From NCBI GenBank assembly GCA_014526335.1, contig JACTAT010000050.1, positions 701,348 to 765,347 of the forward strand: a stretch of 64,000 bases of DNA, given 5' to 3'. Below are positions 42,650-53,450 of this stretch, one piece after another. Numbering within the stretch: position 1 is the stretch's first letter; every line of letters starts with the position of its first letter. Origin of the DNA: Chrysaora quinquecirrha (Eukaryota > Cnidaria > Scyphozoa > Semaeostomeae > Pelagiidae). Made by a program: the position numbers and the translations under genes. Below the pieces are notes generated by a model. The model was not told the DNA's origin and did not search any database. It saw only the letters and a program-made list of their open reading frames with translations.

Positions 42650-43241
42650 CACTAGGGTTTGTTTATATTCCTCCAATAGGGTCACCATATTTGGATAATG
42701 ATAGTTTGATAATTTAGAAAGAGATATATTTAAGCTAAAAGAACAAGGTTATAGTATATTGATGGTTGGGGATTTTAATGCAAAAACAAAAACTATTAGT
42801 GATTATATAGAATTTGATGATGACATCTTAAGCGAGGTTGGATTTGAATCAGAATATATCTCAAATGAAACTATTGAAAATCTGAAGGCATTGCGTGAAT
42901 CAGAAATTCCGACAGAAAGGTTATCGCAAGACAAAACAAAAAACTCACACGGTGATAAGTTGATTGATGTGTGTAGAAACAGTGATCTGTTTATAATGAA
43001 TGGTCGGATAGGAAAGGATAAAAAAGTGGGAAAAGTAACATGTAAGGATAAAACACTTATTGACTTTGCAATCGGTAGCTCAGATGTTTTATGTGCCTGT
43101 AGTGATTTTTGCATTGACGATTTCAATCCTTTGTTCTCTGATGTGCATTGTGCAATTTCAATTTCATTAGGTAGACATTTAGCAGTGAGAAGAAATAACA
43201 ATACAGATAGCGGTGTTAAAAAAAGAGAAGAGCCAAATTGA
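42650..43241 (+). pseudogene. LINE ORF2 endonuclease domain (AP-type), 5'-deleted
   Basis: FVYIPPIGSPY and then MMVGDFNAKTKTISDYIEFD mark the catalytic GDFNA block of AP-like LINE endonucleases. Later KLIDVCRNSDLFIMNGRIGK and FNPLFSDVHCAIS give the closing SDH-type block (here SDVHC). This half of the nuclease is well preserved. The first catalytic blocks are gone. Confidence 0.85.
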
Positions 43242-43257
43242 GTTACTGATAAAAGAT

Positions 43258-43770
43258 TAAAGCTGTATCATGATTGGACAGATAAAAGTATTGAAAACTT
43301 TGATAATAATATAACTTATAATGATTTAACAAGCTTGGCAAGTGTCTTAAGTAATTTTGATAATAGTAACAATAAAGGTAATACCAATGAAGCAAGGAAA
43401 GTAATCAATTCGTCTGTTAACAAACTGAATGAAATCTTATGTGAAAGTGCAAGCAAAACTTTTAAAGGAAAAGGAAACCGAAGTAGTAATAAAATTAAGA
43501 ATGATAAACCCTGGTTCGGCGAAGTGTGTAGAAATAAGCAAAGAAAATTTGTGAAATCGAGATCTGCTTACATGAAACTGAAAACAGCCACATCAAGAGA
43601 TGAAATGGTTAATGCAAAAAAGAATATAAGAAAACCATGAATAAATTTAGAATAAAACATAATAAGAAATTTAATGAAAAATTAAGAAAACTTAAATCAA
43701 GACACCCTCGTCAATTCTGGTCAATGATTATGGAAAAAAGAAAGGAATCTGTTAACGAAAATTCTCGGCA
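43258..43770 (+). pseudogene. LINE ORF2 linker between nuclease and RT
   Basis: Frames after the nuclease include NDKPWFGEVCRNKQRKFVKS, the KPWF.. linker block before the RT, and further on, in another frame, a RHPRQFWSMIMEKRKES segment. Coding similarity stops at about 43,770, where a minisatellite begins. Confidence 0.75.
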
Positions 43771-43796
43771 ACCGCTACGAGAGTGATTCTTGATTA

Positions 43797-44185
43797 CTCG
43801 GGCCCTCCACATTACTGATGATATCCCTCCACATTACTCCGCACCCTCCACGCATTACTGATTATATCCCTCCACATTACTGATTATATCCCTCCACGTT
43901 ACTTCAAGATAGCCCTCCACATTACTTCGCATCCACCACATTACGGAAAGATAGCCTCCACATTACTGAACATCCTCCACTTTACTGAAAGATAGCCCTC
44001 CACATTACTGATGATAGCCCTCCACATTACTGAAAGATAACCCTCCACATTACTGCCCACCCTCCACATTACTGAAAGATAGCCCTCCACATTACTGAAC
44101 ATCCTCCACATTACTGCAAAAATCGCTCCACCTTACTGATGATATCCCTCCACATTACTGCACATCCTCCACAATACTGCGCAGA
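43797..44185. repeat. Degenerate CCTCCACATTACTG minisatellite within the LINE
   Basis: Repeats of ccctccacattactgatgat or ccctccacattactgaaagata, 15-26 bp each, about 18 copies. They sit where the fingers and first palm block of the RT should be, so several hundred bases of ORF2 are replaced. Confidence 0.85.
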
Positions 44186-44221
44186 CATTACCTAGGGTGA
44201 ATAAGGGGTAATTGTTTTAAT

Positions 44222-45056
44222 GTGATAGTGAATATGTATAATCATATTAAATCGGTAATTGAAAGAGAAGGTGAATTTAGTGAAATTTTTTCATGTAATA
44301 TGGGAGTAAGGCAGGGAGAAAATTTGTCACCCCTTTTGTTTGCAATTTTTCTTAATGATATGGAAAAATCGTTTCAAAATCTTGGGAACAAAGGTTTAGA
44401 CTTTGAAATAGACGGACAGAAAATTTTCCGGTTGCATTCACTAGTTTACGCAGATGACACTGTATTACTTGCTGATTCACCCGAAAATTTGCAAAAGTCT
44501 TTAGATATTTTATATAGATACAGTAATTTATGGAGATTAAGAGTTAATGTTAAAAATTATGACCTTCTCAAATAATGGTCGGAGTAAAGAGGTTGTTTTT
44601 AAATACAATGATGAGAGAATTGAAATTGTTAAAGAATTTAAGTATCTTGGTATTGTTTTTAAAAGTAATGGGCGTTTCGTGAGTGCAATGAAAGTTATCA
44701 AAAACCAGGCAAACAAAGCCATAGGATATTTAATCTCGAGAGCTAGAGCTATTGATATGCCCATAGACTTACAGCTAAAGATGTTTGATTCTTTAGTGAT
44801 GCCAATATTAACCTATGGAGCAGAGGTGTGGGGGTTTGAGAAATTAAACGTTATTGATCAACTAGAGTTACAATTTTACAAACTAATATTGAATCTTAGA
44901 AAATCAACACCAAGTTATATGGTATATGGTGAACTAGGTCGTTCTCCTGTGTTGATAAGAATTAAATCAAGAATGATAAATCTTTGGGGTAAGATCTTAA
45001 CTGGGAGACAAGACAAGCTAGTGTTTAGACTATATGAACTTGCGTTACATAAATAG
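44222..45056 (+). pseudogene. LINE ORF2 reverse transcriptase, C-terminal half
   Basis: CNMGVRQGENLSPLLFAIFL is the RQG..SP.LF block and HSLVYADDTVLLADSPENLQ the catalytic YADD block. A frameshift at about 44,555 moves to the frame with EFKYLGIVFKSNGRF and MPILTYGAEVWGF (thumb), then LRKSTPSYMVYGELGRSPV. The YADD aspartates are intact. The element is dead because of the missing N-half of the RT and several shifts. Confidence 0.88.
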
Positions 45057-45221
45057 GAAAATATTGGCTGGATAAATCAATTAAGAATTTATTTGATCAT
45101 ACTGGTTTATCGATAATTTGGAATTCTCATGTTGTAAATAGTAGTAGAAATTTGTGTAGTCTTATTGAGATTAATCTTAAAGACCAGTTTCTTCAACAAT
45201 GGAATTCCGAAATGGAGTTGA

Positions 45222-45599
45222 ATGAAACAAATTTTTGAAATGGAAAATTATATACGTGTTTTGCCGCCAAGATTATCCCAGTATCTTTGCTGGTTTAGAA
45301 CTGGAAACCATAAGCTTTCTGTTGAAACGGGAAGATGGAACAAAGTAGACTATGGTTTACGTAAATGTGATATGTGTACTTCAAATGAGATTGGCGATGA
45401 CTATCACACTCTCTTAATATGTCCTGCATTAGATCGCATAAGGGATAAACTTATACCGACATATTTTTCTAAGTACCCTTCAGAAATGAAATTTCAAATT
45501 CTAAGGTCAATAACAAGAGACAAAAAACTTTGGGCCAATATAGCAAAATATATAAGAGAAATTTTCAGTTATAGGAAAAATAATTGTCACCTCCTGTAA
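45222..45599 (+). pseudogene. LINE ORF2 C-terminal Cys/His domain
   Basis: YLCWFRTGNHKLSVETGRW and RKCDMCTSNEIGDDYHTLLI followed by C form the C-terminal CCHC-like motif of LINE ORF2. It ends at a stop at 45,597-45,599. It is separated from the thumb by about 160 bp with stops. Confidence 0.82.
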
Positions 45600-45861
45600 A
45601 AAAAAAGACAAAAGTAATTTCATCGTTGCAGGTTCTGTTGCTGTTGCTGTTGTTGTTATCTTATGTTTCTTTGACTATTTTAGCTCTTACCGTTCTTACT
45701 TTAGTTGCTTTTTTTTGTTAATTAGACTTGTCGAATTGAAAAACTCTAAATTGTCACTATAGTGATGTAGAGTTTACATTAATTTGTTTATTCTATAAAT
45801 TCATTTCATACCCCAGCTGGGGGTATGAGTAAATTCTTGATGATGATGATGATGATGATGA
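45600..45861 (+). mobile_element. LINE 3' UTR and GAT microsatellite tail
   Basis: AT-rich UTR with a small hairpin (cataccccagctgggggtatg) just before the end, then (GAT)n at 45,840-45,860. This is the simple-repeat tail that primes such LINEs. Confidence 0.75.
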
Positions 45862-45876
45862 ATCCAATATGCTGAT

Positions 45877-46067
45877 TGTAATGTAGTGATTTTATTAATT
45901 GATGTAATTAGCTATCATGCTGCGTACCGCCTGATCGGACAGTTATCTTAATCGGAATGGGAAACGACCGAATGTAACTGGACGATCTACTCTTGCTGAT
46001 TCTTGAAAATAATATACGTGTTTCAGTTTATACATCGTCTCTGTGATTATCAACAAGGAACATTATA
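45877..46067 (+). repeat. 5' LTR of the gypsy element
   Basis: Starts TGTAATGTAGTGA and ends AACATTATA. Followed by atgtcgacgagga, where the primer-binding site should lie. The ends form TGTAATG...CATTATA, a near-perfect inverted pair with TA instead of CA at the 3' border. Confidence 0.93.
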
Positions 46068-46119
46068 ATGTCGACGAGGATCGACTTAACGCCGCTAGCT
46101 CCGTTTGATCCGCTCTCAG

Positions 46120-46483
46120 ACCCGAGTTCTTTAGGCCAACGATGGAAGGCCTGAAAGCGCCGATTTGAAACATATATCGTTGCTCTAAACATCACTGACA
46201 ACACCCAAAAGAGAGCCCTCTTACTCTATCAAGCAGGAGAAGCAACGCAGGATATCTTTGATACTCTCCCAGATACGGGAAACCCAGACGACTACACAAC
46301 GGCAATCCCCAAGCTCGACCAATATTTCCAACCGAAGAAAAACGTGGACTATGAGATTTTCCAATTTCGCTCAACGAAACAAAATCACGATGAAACCTTC
46401 GACCAGTTTGCTACAAGGCTTGGCAAACTCGCATCGACCTGTGAGTTCACTGATGTAGATAAGGAGGTTAAATCTTGTATTAT
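46120..46483 (+). pseudogene. Gypsy gag, first part
   Basis: The capsid-like frame reads NITDNTQKRALLLYQAGEAT, then IFDTLPDTGNPDDY and FRSTKQNHDETFDQFATRL. This is the conserved helix set of Ty3/gypsy gag in invertebrates. A stop lies just before it (tggaaggccTGA), so the start region is damaged. The frame is cut by a short LINE insertion at 46,484. Confidence 0.85.
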
Positions 46484-46729
46484 CTCAAGAAACATTTTAG
46501 TTGAACAGTTTTAAATAGTTATGTAATATATTTTATCACTGTTGTAAATAGCTCATATTCAATATCAATGTAAGTTTTGGAGATTTTCATAGTAGGTAAG
46601 GTTTTTACTGTATTTCCTTTTCTTTTTTTTTCATTTAATTTAATCAGGACACACGTTGATAACAGCGCTACATGTTGAAGTGTAAATTCCTGTATAAAGA
46701 TTCGTATTATTATTATTATTATTATTATT
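46484..46729 (+). mobile_element. LINE 3' end with (ATT)n tail inside gag
   Basis: Non-coding AT-rich sequence containing gataacagcgctacatgttg and tgtataaagattcg followed by (att)8. The gag reading stops at its left edge and restarts at its right edge. A TATTAT repeat at both edges looks like the target duplication. The tail is typical of CR1/L2-group LINEs. Too short to hold coding. Confidence 0.75.
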
Positions 46730-47233
46730 CAAAACTGCACTTCCAAACGACCTCGCCGCTACGCCCTTCTAGAGACAGATATAACGTTGGAAAAAACTTT
46801 GTCTAAAGGCCGTGCTTTCGAAGCCAGTGAACGACAAGCTGCTGGGATAGAAGGTGCCAGCACTGAACCGTACTCAACCACAGACGGGCTAATAAACCGA
46901 GTCACACGTCCTCAACAACCTGCGAAACGATTTCAACGATTTCCACAGGCCCGACGGCCACAGAATCCGTCAGCTCAGTGTTATAATTGTGGAGGTGTTT
47001 GGCCCCATCTTCGTACTCCATGTCCTGCTCAAGGCATCATTTGTAGCGACAAAACCATTTTGCTAAACACTGCAGGAGTAAATTCAGTGAAAACATGGCC
47101 CGCCCTTCGACTAACAACATGTCAAACTGCGCAACAAGTCACAACAAACAATGACCCACAGCAGGCTAGTGATGAGGAGGAAGCCTATCTATTCACTGTC
47201 AACATGAAAGACACTGAAATGTCAAAATTATAA
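46730..47233 (+). pseudogene. Gypsy gag, second part with zinc knuckle
   Basis: Restarts with LEKTLSKGRAFEASERQAAG, the gag segment after the capsid. The nucleocapsid knuckle CYNCGGVWPHLRTPC follows, in a CX2CX5HX4C spacing with one more residue than the classic CX2CX4HX4C. It ends at a stop directly abutting the pol frame (next ATG 47,234), in the same phase. Confidence 0.85.
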
Positions 47234-48165
47234 ATGCCGATCAAAGTTAACAATCTTGAAGTGCCCATGGTGATTGATACGGGGGCTTCCATAGACATTA
47301 TGGATGAAGCAACCTTTTCTTCTCTCCAACAGTTTTCTGGCCAGCCACTCTCACGCAGTGAAACGCAAATTTTCTCCTACGGGGCTACGCAGCAACTTCC
47401 TGTGTTAGGAAAATTTGAAGCACAGTTGGAATCTAAGAACAGATATACCGTTTCCGTTCTTCACGTCATCAAAGGTTCGTTTGGAAATCTCTTGAGTTTT
47501 AAAACCGCCTCTGCTTTAGGCCTTGTGTCCGTTAATGTCAATGCCATCCATACACCGACAACCCACGAGCAACTGTTGGAAAAATATGACACAATTTTTC
47601 AAGGCGTTGGGGAACTAAAGGATTTCAAAATTACGCTACATATCGACAAATCAGTTACGCCAGTTGCCCAACCCTTGCGTCGCATACCCTTTCACATGAG
47701 GCAAAAAGTCACCAGCGCGCTTGATAAACTAGAGAAACAGGGTATCATAGAAAAAGTCGAGGGACCCACGCCTTGGGTTTCACCCTTAGTCATTATTCCA
47801 AAAAAGGATGGAGATTTTCGCCTGTGTATCGACATGAAGATGGCAAATCGCGCTATCCAAAGAGAATGACATCAAACCCCGACGATTGATGACGTGGTTC
47901 ATGCTATGAATGGTGCGCAAGTGTTCTCAAAACTTGACCTACGGGCCGGGTATCATCAGCTTGTTTTATCCGAGGAAAGTCGATACATAACAACCTTCGT
48001 TACTGACAAAGGGTTACAACGATATCGTACCTTAAACTTCAGAACTTCATCCGCCAGTGAAGTTTTTCAACATGTGATTGCGGAGAAGCTACGAGGAATT
48101 AATAATGTTTTGAACATTTCGGATGATGTCATAGTTTTTGGTAAGACACAGCAAGAACACAATGA
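47234..48165 (+). pseudogene. Gypsy protease and RT, first part
   Basis: VPMVIDTGASIDIMDEATF is the active site of the aspartic protease (DTGA). From residue ~120 the RT begins: LEKQGIIEKVEGPTPWVSPL, then IIPKKDGDFRLCIDMKMANR. A one-base change near 47,868 ends the frame. In the next frame QVFSKLDLRAGYHQLVLSEE and NVLNISDDVIVFGKTQQEHN supply the palm. The catalytic box reads ISDD where Y.DD is usual. The RT is cut by a CR1-type LINE at about 48,166. Confidence 0.88.
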
Positions 48166-49181
48166 AAATATTGAGCTTCTTTGGTTCACGTCCTATCTTA
48201 AACAGAAAACAGTTCTGCAGAGTAAATGGGGTTTGTTCTAGCACTTGAGATACATTTTGGAGTTCCACAAGGTTCCTTCCTTCCTTCCTTCCTTCCTAAA
48301 CAATGAACTTGACCACTTGAAACAATGGCTCAGGGGTTATAAGCTATCGTTAAATATCTTTAAAACACAAGCGTTGATTATTGGTTCCCGTCCTAACATT
48401 AAGAAGATCACAAACGAGACTGTTGAACCCTCTAAGTTCTTTATTGGTGATTCGAAGTATTTGGGTGTGACTGTTGATAGGAACCTGGACTGGAAGGAAC
48501 ATATCAACAATATACGTTTAAAAGTATCACGTGCAGTAGGCGTTCTGAAATATTCCAAAAAGTTTTTACAGAGAGACACACTATGTAAGATGTATCGAGG
48601 CATTGTAGAGCCTCACTTTCGTTACTGTTGTTCGGTTTGGGGGAACTGTGGGGTGACCAATGTGCGAACCCTCCAAATGTTACAGAATCGAGCGGCTAGA
48701 ATTGTCACAAACAGCAAATTTGACACTCCAGCCACACCCTTGTTACAAAGTCTGCAGTGGCCAACTTTAAACGAAATAATAACCAAAGAAACTGCTACAA
48801 TCATGTACAATTCGTTGCACGGTCTTACACCTGAATATCTAGCTAAATTATTCACAAGAAAATCTCATCAAAACATCAGGAAACAGAGGAATACTGCCAC
48901 TGATCTTTCACTTCCCTTAAGAAAAACGAGCAATGGGCAAAAAGCTATATCCTTCCGTGGAGCTAAACTTTGGAATAATCTTACATATGATTGTAAACAT
49001 GCACCTACCCTTGCCACTTTTAAAAGAAGACTTAATAATATTTTTTAACAATGTTTACATTATGTATTTCTATTGTATATTGAATTTTATATAAAAAAGG
49101 TAGCACGGCCCCCTGAAAAGCAATCCTTTAGAACTGATGGGGTTACAGTGGTTAAATAAATTTAGATTGCAAGATTGCAAG
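48166..49181 (+). mobile_element. CR1/Jockey-type LINE 3' part inserted in the gypsy RT
   Basis: 5'-truncated. The first ~100 bp encode RT block 4 (a SYLNRKQ-like block and GVPQGS in shifted frames). A (ttcc)n run then replaces the YADD palm region. The long frame 48,245-49,048 holds ELDHLKQWLRGYKLSLNIFK, KYLGVTVDRNLDWKEHINNI, HFRYCCSVWGNCG and FRGAKLWNNL, the thumb and C-terminal end of CR1-type ORF2. The 3' end is three copies of attgcaag. ATGAA at both edges may be the target duplication. Confidence 0.87.
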
Positions 49182-49182
49182 A

Positions 49183-50143
49183 TTGCAAGATGAAGCATTA
49201 GCTCAGGTTTTCGAGCGTTTTTCTACGAGAGGTCTTACGTTGAACAAAGAAAAGTGTGAATTCAGCAAGGACAATTTAACATTCTTTGGGTTTGTTTTTT
49301 TGAAAACTGGAATATCGCCTGACCCGGCGAAAGTTTCTGCTATTCATAATGCACCACCTCCGACAACCGTTAGTGGCCTACGCAGCTTTCTTGGAATGGC
49401 AACATATTGCTCCAAATTCATACCGAATCTCAGCGATTTCACGCAGCCCTTGAGAGTATTATTAAAGAACAATGTCCCGTTCAGATGGTCAACAGAAAGT
49501 CAAAATGCCTTCGATGCTCTCAAAGCAGCTTTAACCAGCGAAACTGTGACGGCGTATTTCGACAGATCGAAAGAAACAGTCTTAACGACAGATACTTGGC
49601 CGTATGGACTTTCGGCAATATTGGCACAACATACAAACTGACAAAAAGGTCATTAGATATATTAGTCGCTCTTTGACGGATGTAGAGAAACGATACTCGC
49701 AGACCGAGCGAGAAGCTCTCGCGATTGTTTGGGCAATCGAGAAATTGCATTTATATTTGTATGGAGCGAAATTTACACTTGCCACTGATTGTAAGCCGCT
49801 TGAATATATCTTGAAGAATCCATTATCGAAACAACCCGCGCGAATTGAACGTTGGAACTTACGCCTTCAAGACTACAGCTTTGATGTTCATTATTTACAT
49901 GGGAAGGAAAACCCGTCTGACTTTCTTTCCCGCCATGTAAACAGTATTCCAGACAAGGCTGAGAACCTTTCAACATTAGCTGCAAAATATGTCAACTTCC
50001 TAACCGCACATGCAGTGCCCAAAGCAATGGCGCTGCAGGAGATCAAATTAGCAACGGAAGCAGACAGTACTATGCAACTGCTTGTTGAGCTTATTCAAAC
50101 AAACAAATGGTATTCAATCTCAAATTTGGAAATTTCGGAATAA
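49183..50143 (+). pseudogene. Gypsy RT end and RNase H
   Basis: RGLTLNKEKCEFSKDNLTFF and FLGMATYCSKFIPNLSDFTQ are the RT connection and thumb. DRSKETVLTTDTWPYGLSAI opens RNase H; the first catalytic Asp is visible in TTD, with W where A/S is usual. A frameshift at about 49,620 leads to RYSQTEREALAIVWAIEKLH, DCKPLEYI and FDVHYLHGKENPSDFLSRH, the remainder of RNase H. Confidence 0.88.
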
Positions 50144-51110
50144 TCTAAGAAAGAATCTTTACAGTTTTCGAAATATAAAGGATGAACTTATTCTTAACGA
50201 CAGTTCGAACATAATTTTGCGTGGCTCTCGTATCGTTATTCCTTCGAAACTTCGCCCAAATGTCATTTCGCTTGCTCATGAAGGTCATCAGGGCCAAATC
50301 AAAACAAAACGTTTATTGAGAGAAAAAGTTTGGTTCCCGTTTATCGATTCAATGGTGGAAAATGTTATCAAAGCCTGTATTTCTTGTCAAGCAACCGGAC
50401 CAGCCAGTCCGCCAGAGGCTTTTTCAATGACTGTTTTGCCGCCCAGCCCTTGGCATACCGTTAATATTGACTTTTATGGTCCTTTTCCTGATGGTTTATA
50501 TCTTCTTGTCGTAATCGACGCTTACTCCAGGTTTCCTGAAGTTGAAATCGTCACTTCAACGTCCTCAAAAGTCACTATACCAAAGATTGAGCGTATTTTT
50601 GCGACTCATGGTATCCCAGCGTTTATCAAAACTGACAATGGCCCTCCATTTCCAGGCTCAGAGTTTCAAACTTTCTTGACAGAAATTGGATCCAAGCATC
50701 GCCCTAGCACCCCTTGTGGCCGCAAGGGAATGCAGAAGTTGAGAATTTCATGAAACCGCTCACGAAGGCAATAAAGACCGCAAGAATAGACAACAAGGAT
50801 TGGAAGAGAGCGTTAAATCAATTTCTTTTGAACTATCCAGCGACATCACATTCAACAACACACAAAACTCCAGCAGAGTTACTTTTCAATCGCGAGCTTC
50901 GTACAGAATTACCTCAGCTCTTTCAGAAGTAAAACAGCGGGACAAAACTGCTAAAGAGCAAAGGAAAGTCTACAAAGACCTTCGTGCTCATGCAAAACCC
51001 TCGGATATTCAAGTCGGAGACAGAGTTCTGGTCATTCAACAAAAACAAAACAAGTTTTCGTCAAAATTTGATCGAAAACCCTACACCGTCACGGCATGTA
51101 AAGGGGGTTG
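50082..51110 (+). pseudogene. Gypsy integrase
   Basis: HEGHQGQIKTKRLLREKVWF and ACISCQATG are the HHCC zinc finger. WHTVNIDFYGPFPDGLYLLV, then IDAYSRFPE, and later KTDNGPPF, carry the first two catalytic Asp residues. A frameshift near 50,715 moves to PQGNAEVENFMKPL, with the catalytic Glu. Another shift at about 50,930 leads to IQVGDRVLVIQQKQNKFSSK and FDRKPYTV, the C-terminal chromodomain-like GDRVLV block. All three catalytic residues survive, but in different frames. Confidence 0.9.
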
Positions 51111-51149
51111 AGTGACAGCTCATCGTGTGCGGATTTTCAAGGATTTCTC

Positions 51150-51625
51150 GTAGGGATTTAATTTTTCTTTTAGGCGATTGTATGTTTAAGCTTTGATATT
51201 TGTAACATTCTTGGTATAGATTTAAAATTAGGTTGGACGTTCGGCTCATGATTGTGAGTCAGAATTTGCGTATATGCTCAGTACCACAGACATTTTATGT
51301 TTATCTAATTAAATTCATTTCCTCTTTTGTATAATAAAATTATGTGGCTTGACTCATATTAACGTATGTGAAATCTAGAATTGTGATTGGCTGAAACTTT
51401 ATCGGTGTGTTGTAGAAATAACTGCATGTAAGATTCTGAAGCTCAGATCTGTAGATGTACGATGCTGTTCGGATGTTAGATATTTACGATTATTATGATG
51501 ATTGCTACAGAAATTTAGAGTGTTTCTCTTGTGTCTGAAATTCTACGGTAAAAATATCCTGAACTAGTAATAGATTGACTTTAAGTCTTTGCACATCGTA
51601 ATGGAACATTCATATCCAGAAATAT
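51150..51625. mobile_element. Unidentified ~470-bp insertion in the gypsy pol tail
   Basis: Non-coding AT-rich sequence between the last integrase block and the terminal pol exon-like tail. It has a tataataaaatt motif. No terminal inverted repeat or LTR is evident, so its class is unknown. It could also be native spacer, which I cannot rule out without a second copy. Confidence 0.4.
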
Positions 51626-51629
51626 TTCA

Positions 51630-51809
51630 CATTTCAAACTTCTGGAACCAAATGGGGAGAGCACAGTAAATTCAGACAACGAAGATTACGATTTTGAGTA
51701 TGATGATGGTATTGAAGTTGATGATCAGCAAGAACAACCTGAGAGACGTTATCCACTAAGAAGAAGATGTCCAGTTGAAAGATTTGGACGTAATGTGTGT
51801 GAGACTTAA
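51630..51809 (+). pseudogene. Gypsy pol C-terminal acidic and Arg-rich tail
   Basis: The frame reads an acidic stretch (DNEDYDFEYDDGIEVDD), then ERRYPLRRRCPVERFGRN and a stop. An RYPLR.R.PV.R.G tail closes many Ty3/gypsy pol proteins before the polypurine tract and LTR. Its presence 90 bp before the 3' LTR agrees with that. Confidence 0.75.
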
Positions 51810-51901
51810 TATAAACAGTTTATTCTTCATTCTTTTAAATTTTAAAATTCATATTTTTGTTCTGTTCAAGAAAGTGATTTTTAATCTAAGTATGGGAGGG
51901 A

Positions 51902-52092
51902 TGTAATGTAGTGACTTTATTGATTGATGTAATTAGCTATCATGCTGCGTACCGCCTGATCGGACAGTAGTCTTAATCGGAATGGGAAACGACCGAAATT
52001 AACTTGACGATCTACTCTTGTTGATTCTTGAATATAATATACGTGTTTCAGTTCATACATCGTCTCTGTGATTATCAACAAGGAACATAATA
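51902..52092 (+). repeat. 3' LTR of the gypsy element
   Basis: 191 bp, matching the 5' LTR from TGTAATGTAGTGA to AACATAATA. A purine stretch, gtatgggagggatg, directly precedes it (polypurine tract). CTGAT follows. Confidence 0.93.
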
Positions 52093-52097
52093 CTGAT

Positions 52098-52552
52098 GAT
52101 TGCTCTGGCTGTGAGCAGTCACCCTTGGTACAGTCTCATCTTCAAGACAGGCACCAACTCTATAATTCGATATATATTTATTTTTAATATGATAAATAAA
52201 ATTTCGAGAAAACAGACGTGCGCCATCAGTGATAAGATTCAGCCCATGTTTTTCTAAATGTTTGAATCTGATTTTACCATAACTAATAAAGTACAGCCCA
52301 TACTGGAGGCAGTATTCTCTAATTGCTTCATTAGCCTGTACAAGTTTTGAGTTAAAATGAGTTTGTCCTTTCACCATAGAAAAACAGAAAAGGATACATT
52401 GACATCGTGAAATCTGAGTTGCGATCGTTGGCAATATTATCAACATTGGGATGGTCACCTTCGAGTGTTTTGTTGACCAAATCATTACATCCAGCGTGTA
52501 AAATTATTTCGTCAGCGTCATGAATTTGAATACGGGTTAATTCGAGATTCAA
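52098..52552 (-). pseudogene. LINE ORF1 SGNH-hydrolase-like fragment
   Basis: On the minus strand HDADEIILHAGCNDLVNKTL resembles the GTND block of SGNH hydrolases (here AGCND). Lower down, after a frameshift, HLEKHGLNLITDGARLFSRN resembles the closing DG.H.N block. SGNH/esterase-like domains occur in ORF1 of some CR1-type LINEs. It stops right at the gypsy target site. Confidence 0.6.
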
Positions 52553-52559
52553 GCTGAGT

Positions 52560-53080
52560 TAAAACAACTAGGACGTTAGCTTAACTGTTGTTGTTGTTGT
52601 TGTTGTTGCTATTGTCGTTGCACTGCGGGATTGAATTGGACTTCATTCACTACGATCCTTAAAAGGTGGACGAATTGAATGGAAAATCCTTATCAACGCA
52701 TGGCTTTGATGTTGGTAGGTGGGCTGGCGTAGTGTAAATTAATTAGACTTTGCCACAGGCTGTTTGCTGAGATTTCACTCCGGTTATCAACACCTCGTTC
52801 TAAGGCGCACCGCGTTTCCTTAGAAAAAACATTATGAATTTCCGCTTTTTTTTAAATACTTCATACATTGTATGAGCAGTTCATTCTGTTATTTTGCAGA
52901 CAGACTGTAGTTTAATCAATCATCTCATCGGTAAACTAGTAGTGTTCTTTGAGTTAGTTTTGAATATTCAAAGCTTTATTTGGCGAAGACGTTACGCTGT
53001 TTTCTAAGTCATCTGAAAAAATTCTGGATAGAAAGCCAATTCCAATTTCCTGGTTGTTCGCTTCAGGACTGTAAATTCAG
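52560..53080. other. No gene seen; TTG repeat
   Basis: A (ttg)n microsatellite lies at 52,587-52,608. The rest is unassigned and could include the 5' end of the DIRS element. Confidence 0.4.
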
Positions 53081-53172
53081 TGAGATCTTTCCTATTTATT
53101 TCATTGGGTGTAATTAAGAACATTGGCTCGCTTCTGCTTGGTTTTGCATTTATCTATTGCTGCGTAAATATA

Positions 53173-53450
53173 ATGGATGAAAGCCCTAAGGATTGGCAAG
53201 CTTTGAGGGGGCAGGAGGTTGATAAACGACTCTCCACGGTTGAATCTTCTTTACAAGGCATTAGTAAAACTTTAAAGCACCTAGTTGAAACTCAAGGCCA
53301 GAATCAAGCGTCGGCTGTCTCAAATAATCAAGGTCAGAGCTCATCTATGTCTCAGCTCCCTGCTCAAGGACGCCAGGGCCTCGGCCTTCCCGTACAAGTT
53401 CCGAGTTTTGTTTCAGTATCCAGTTGAAACTCCTTGCCATCAGTCTCCAG
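53173..53450 (+). pseudogene. DIRS-type element, gag start
   Basis: The frame from the ATG at 53,173 has a coiled-coil stretch, RLSTVESSLQGISKTLKHLV, then a Gln/Ser-rich linker. A stop at 53,425 is followed in the same frame by SVSSSDSQDDPKRP, an acidic-serine motif I associate with DIRS gag proteins. Placement rests mostly on the RT immediately downstream. Confidence 0.55.

Larger units (their letters stand above)
45877..52092 (+). mobile_element. Ty3/gypsy retrotransposon with both LTRs
   Basis: Two 191-bp LTRs (45,877-46,067 and 51,902-52,092) enclose gag, protease, RT, RNase H and integrase in the usual Ty3/gypsy order. The element is flanked by CTGAT on both sides (45,872-45,876 and 52,093-52,097), an exact 5-bp target duplication. 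The LTRs differ at roughly ten positions, so the copy is not brand new. Three insertions break it: a LINE end in gag, a CR1-type LINE in the RT and an unidentified ~470 bp in the pol tail. There are also single frameshifts. It landed beside the GAT tail of the preceding LINE. Confidence 0.95.
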
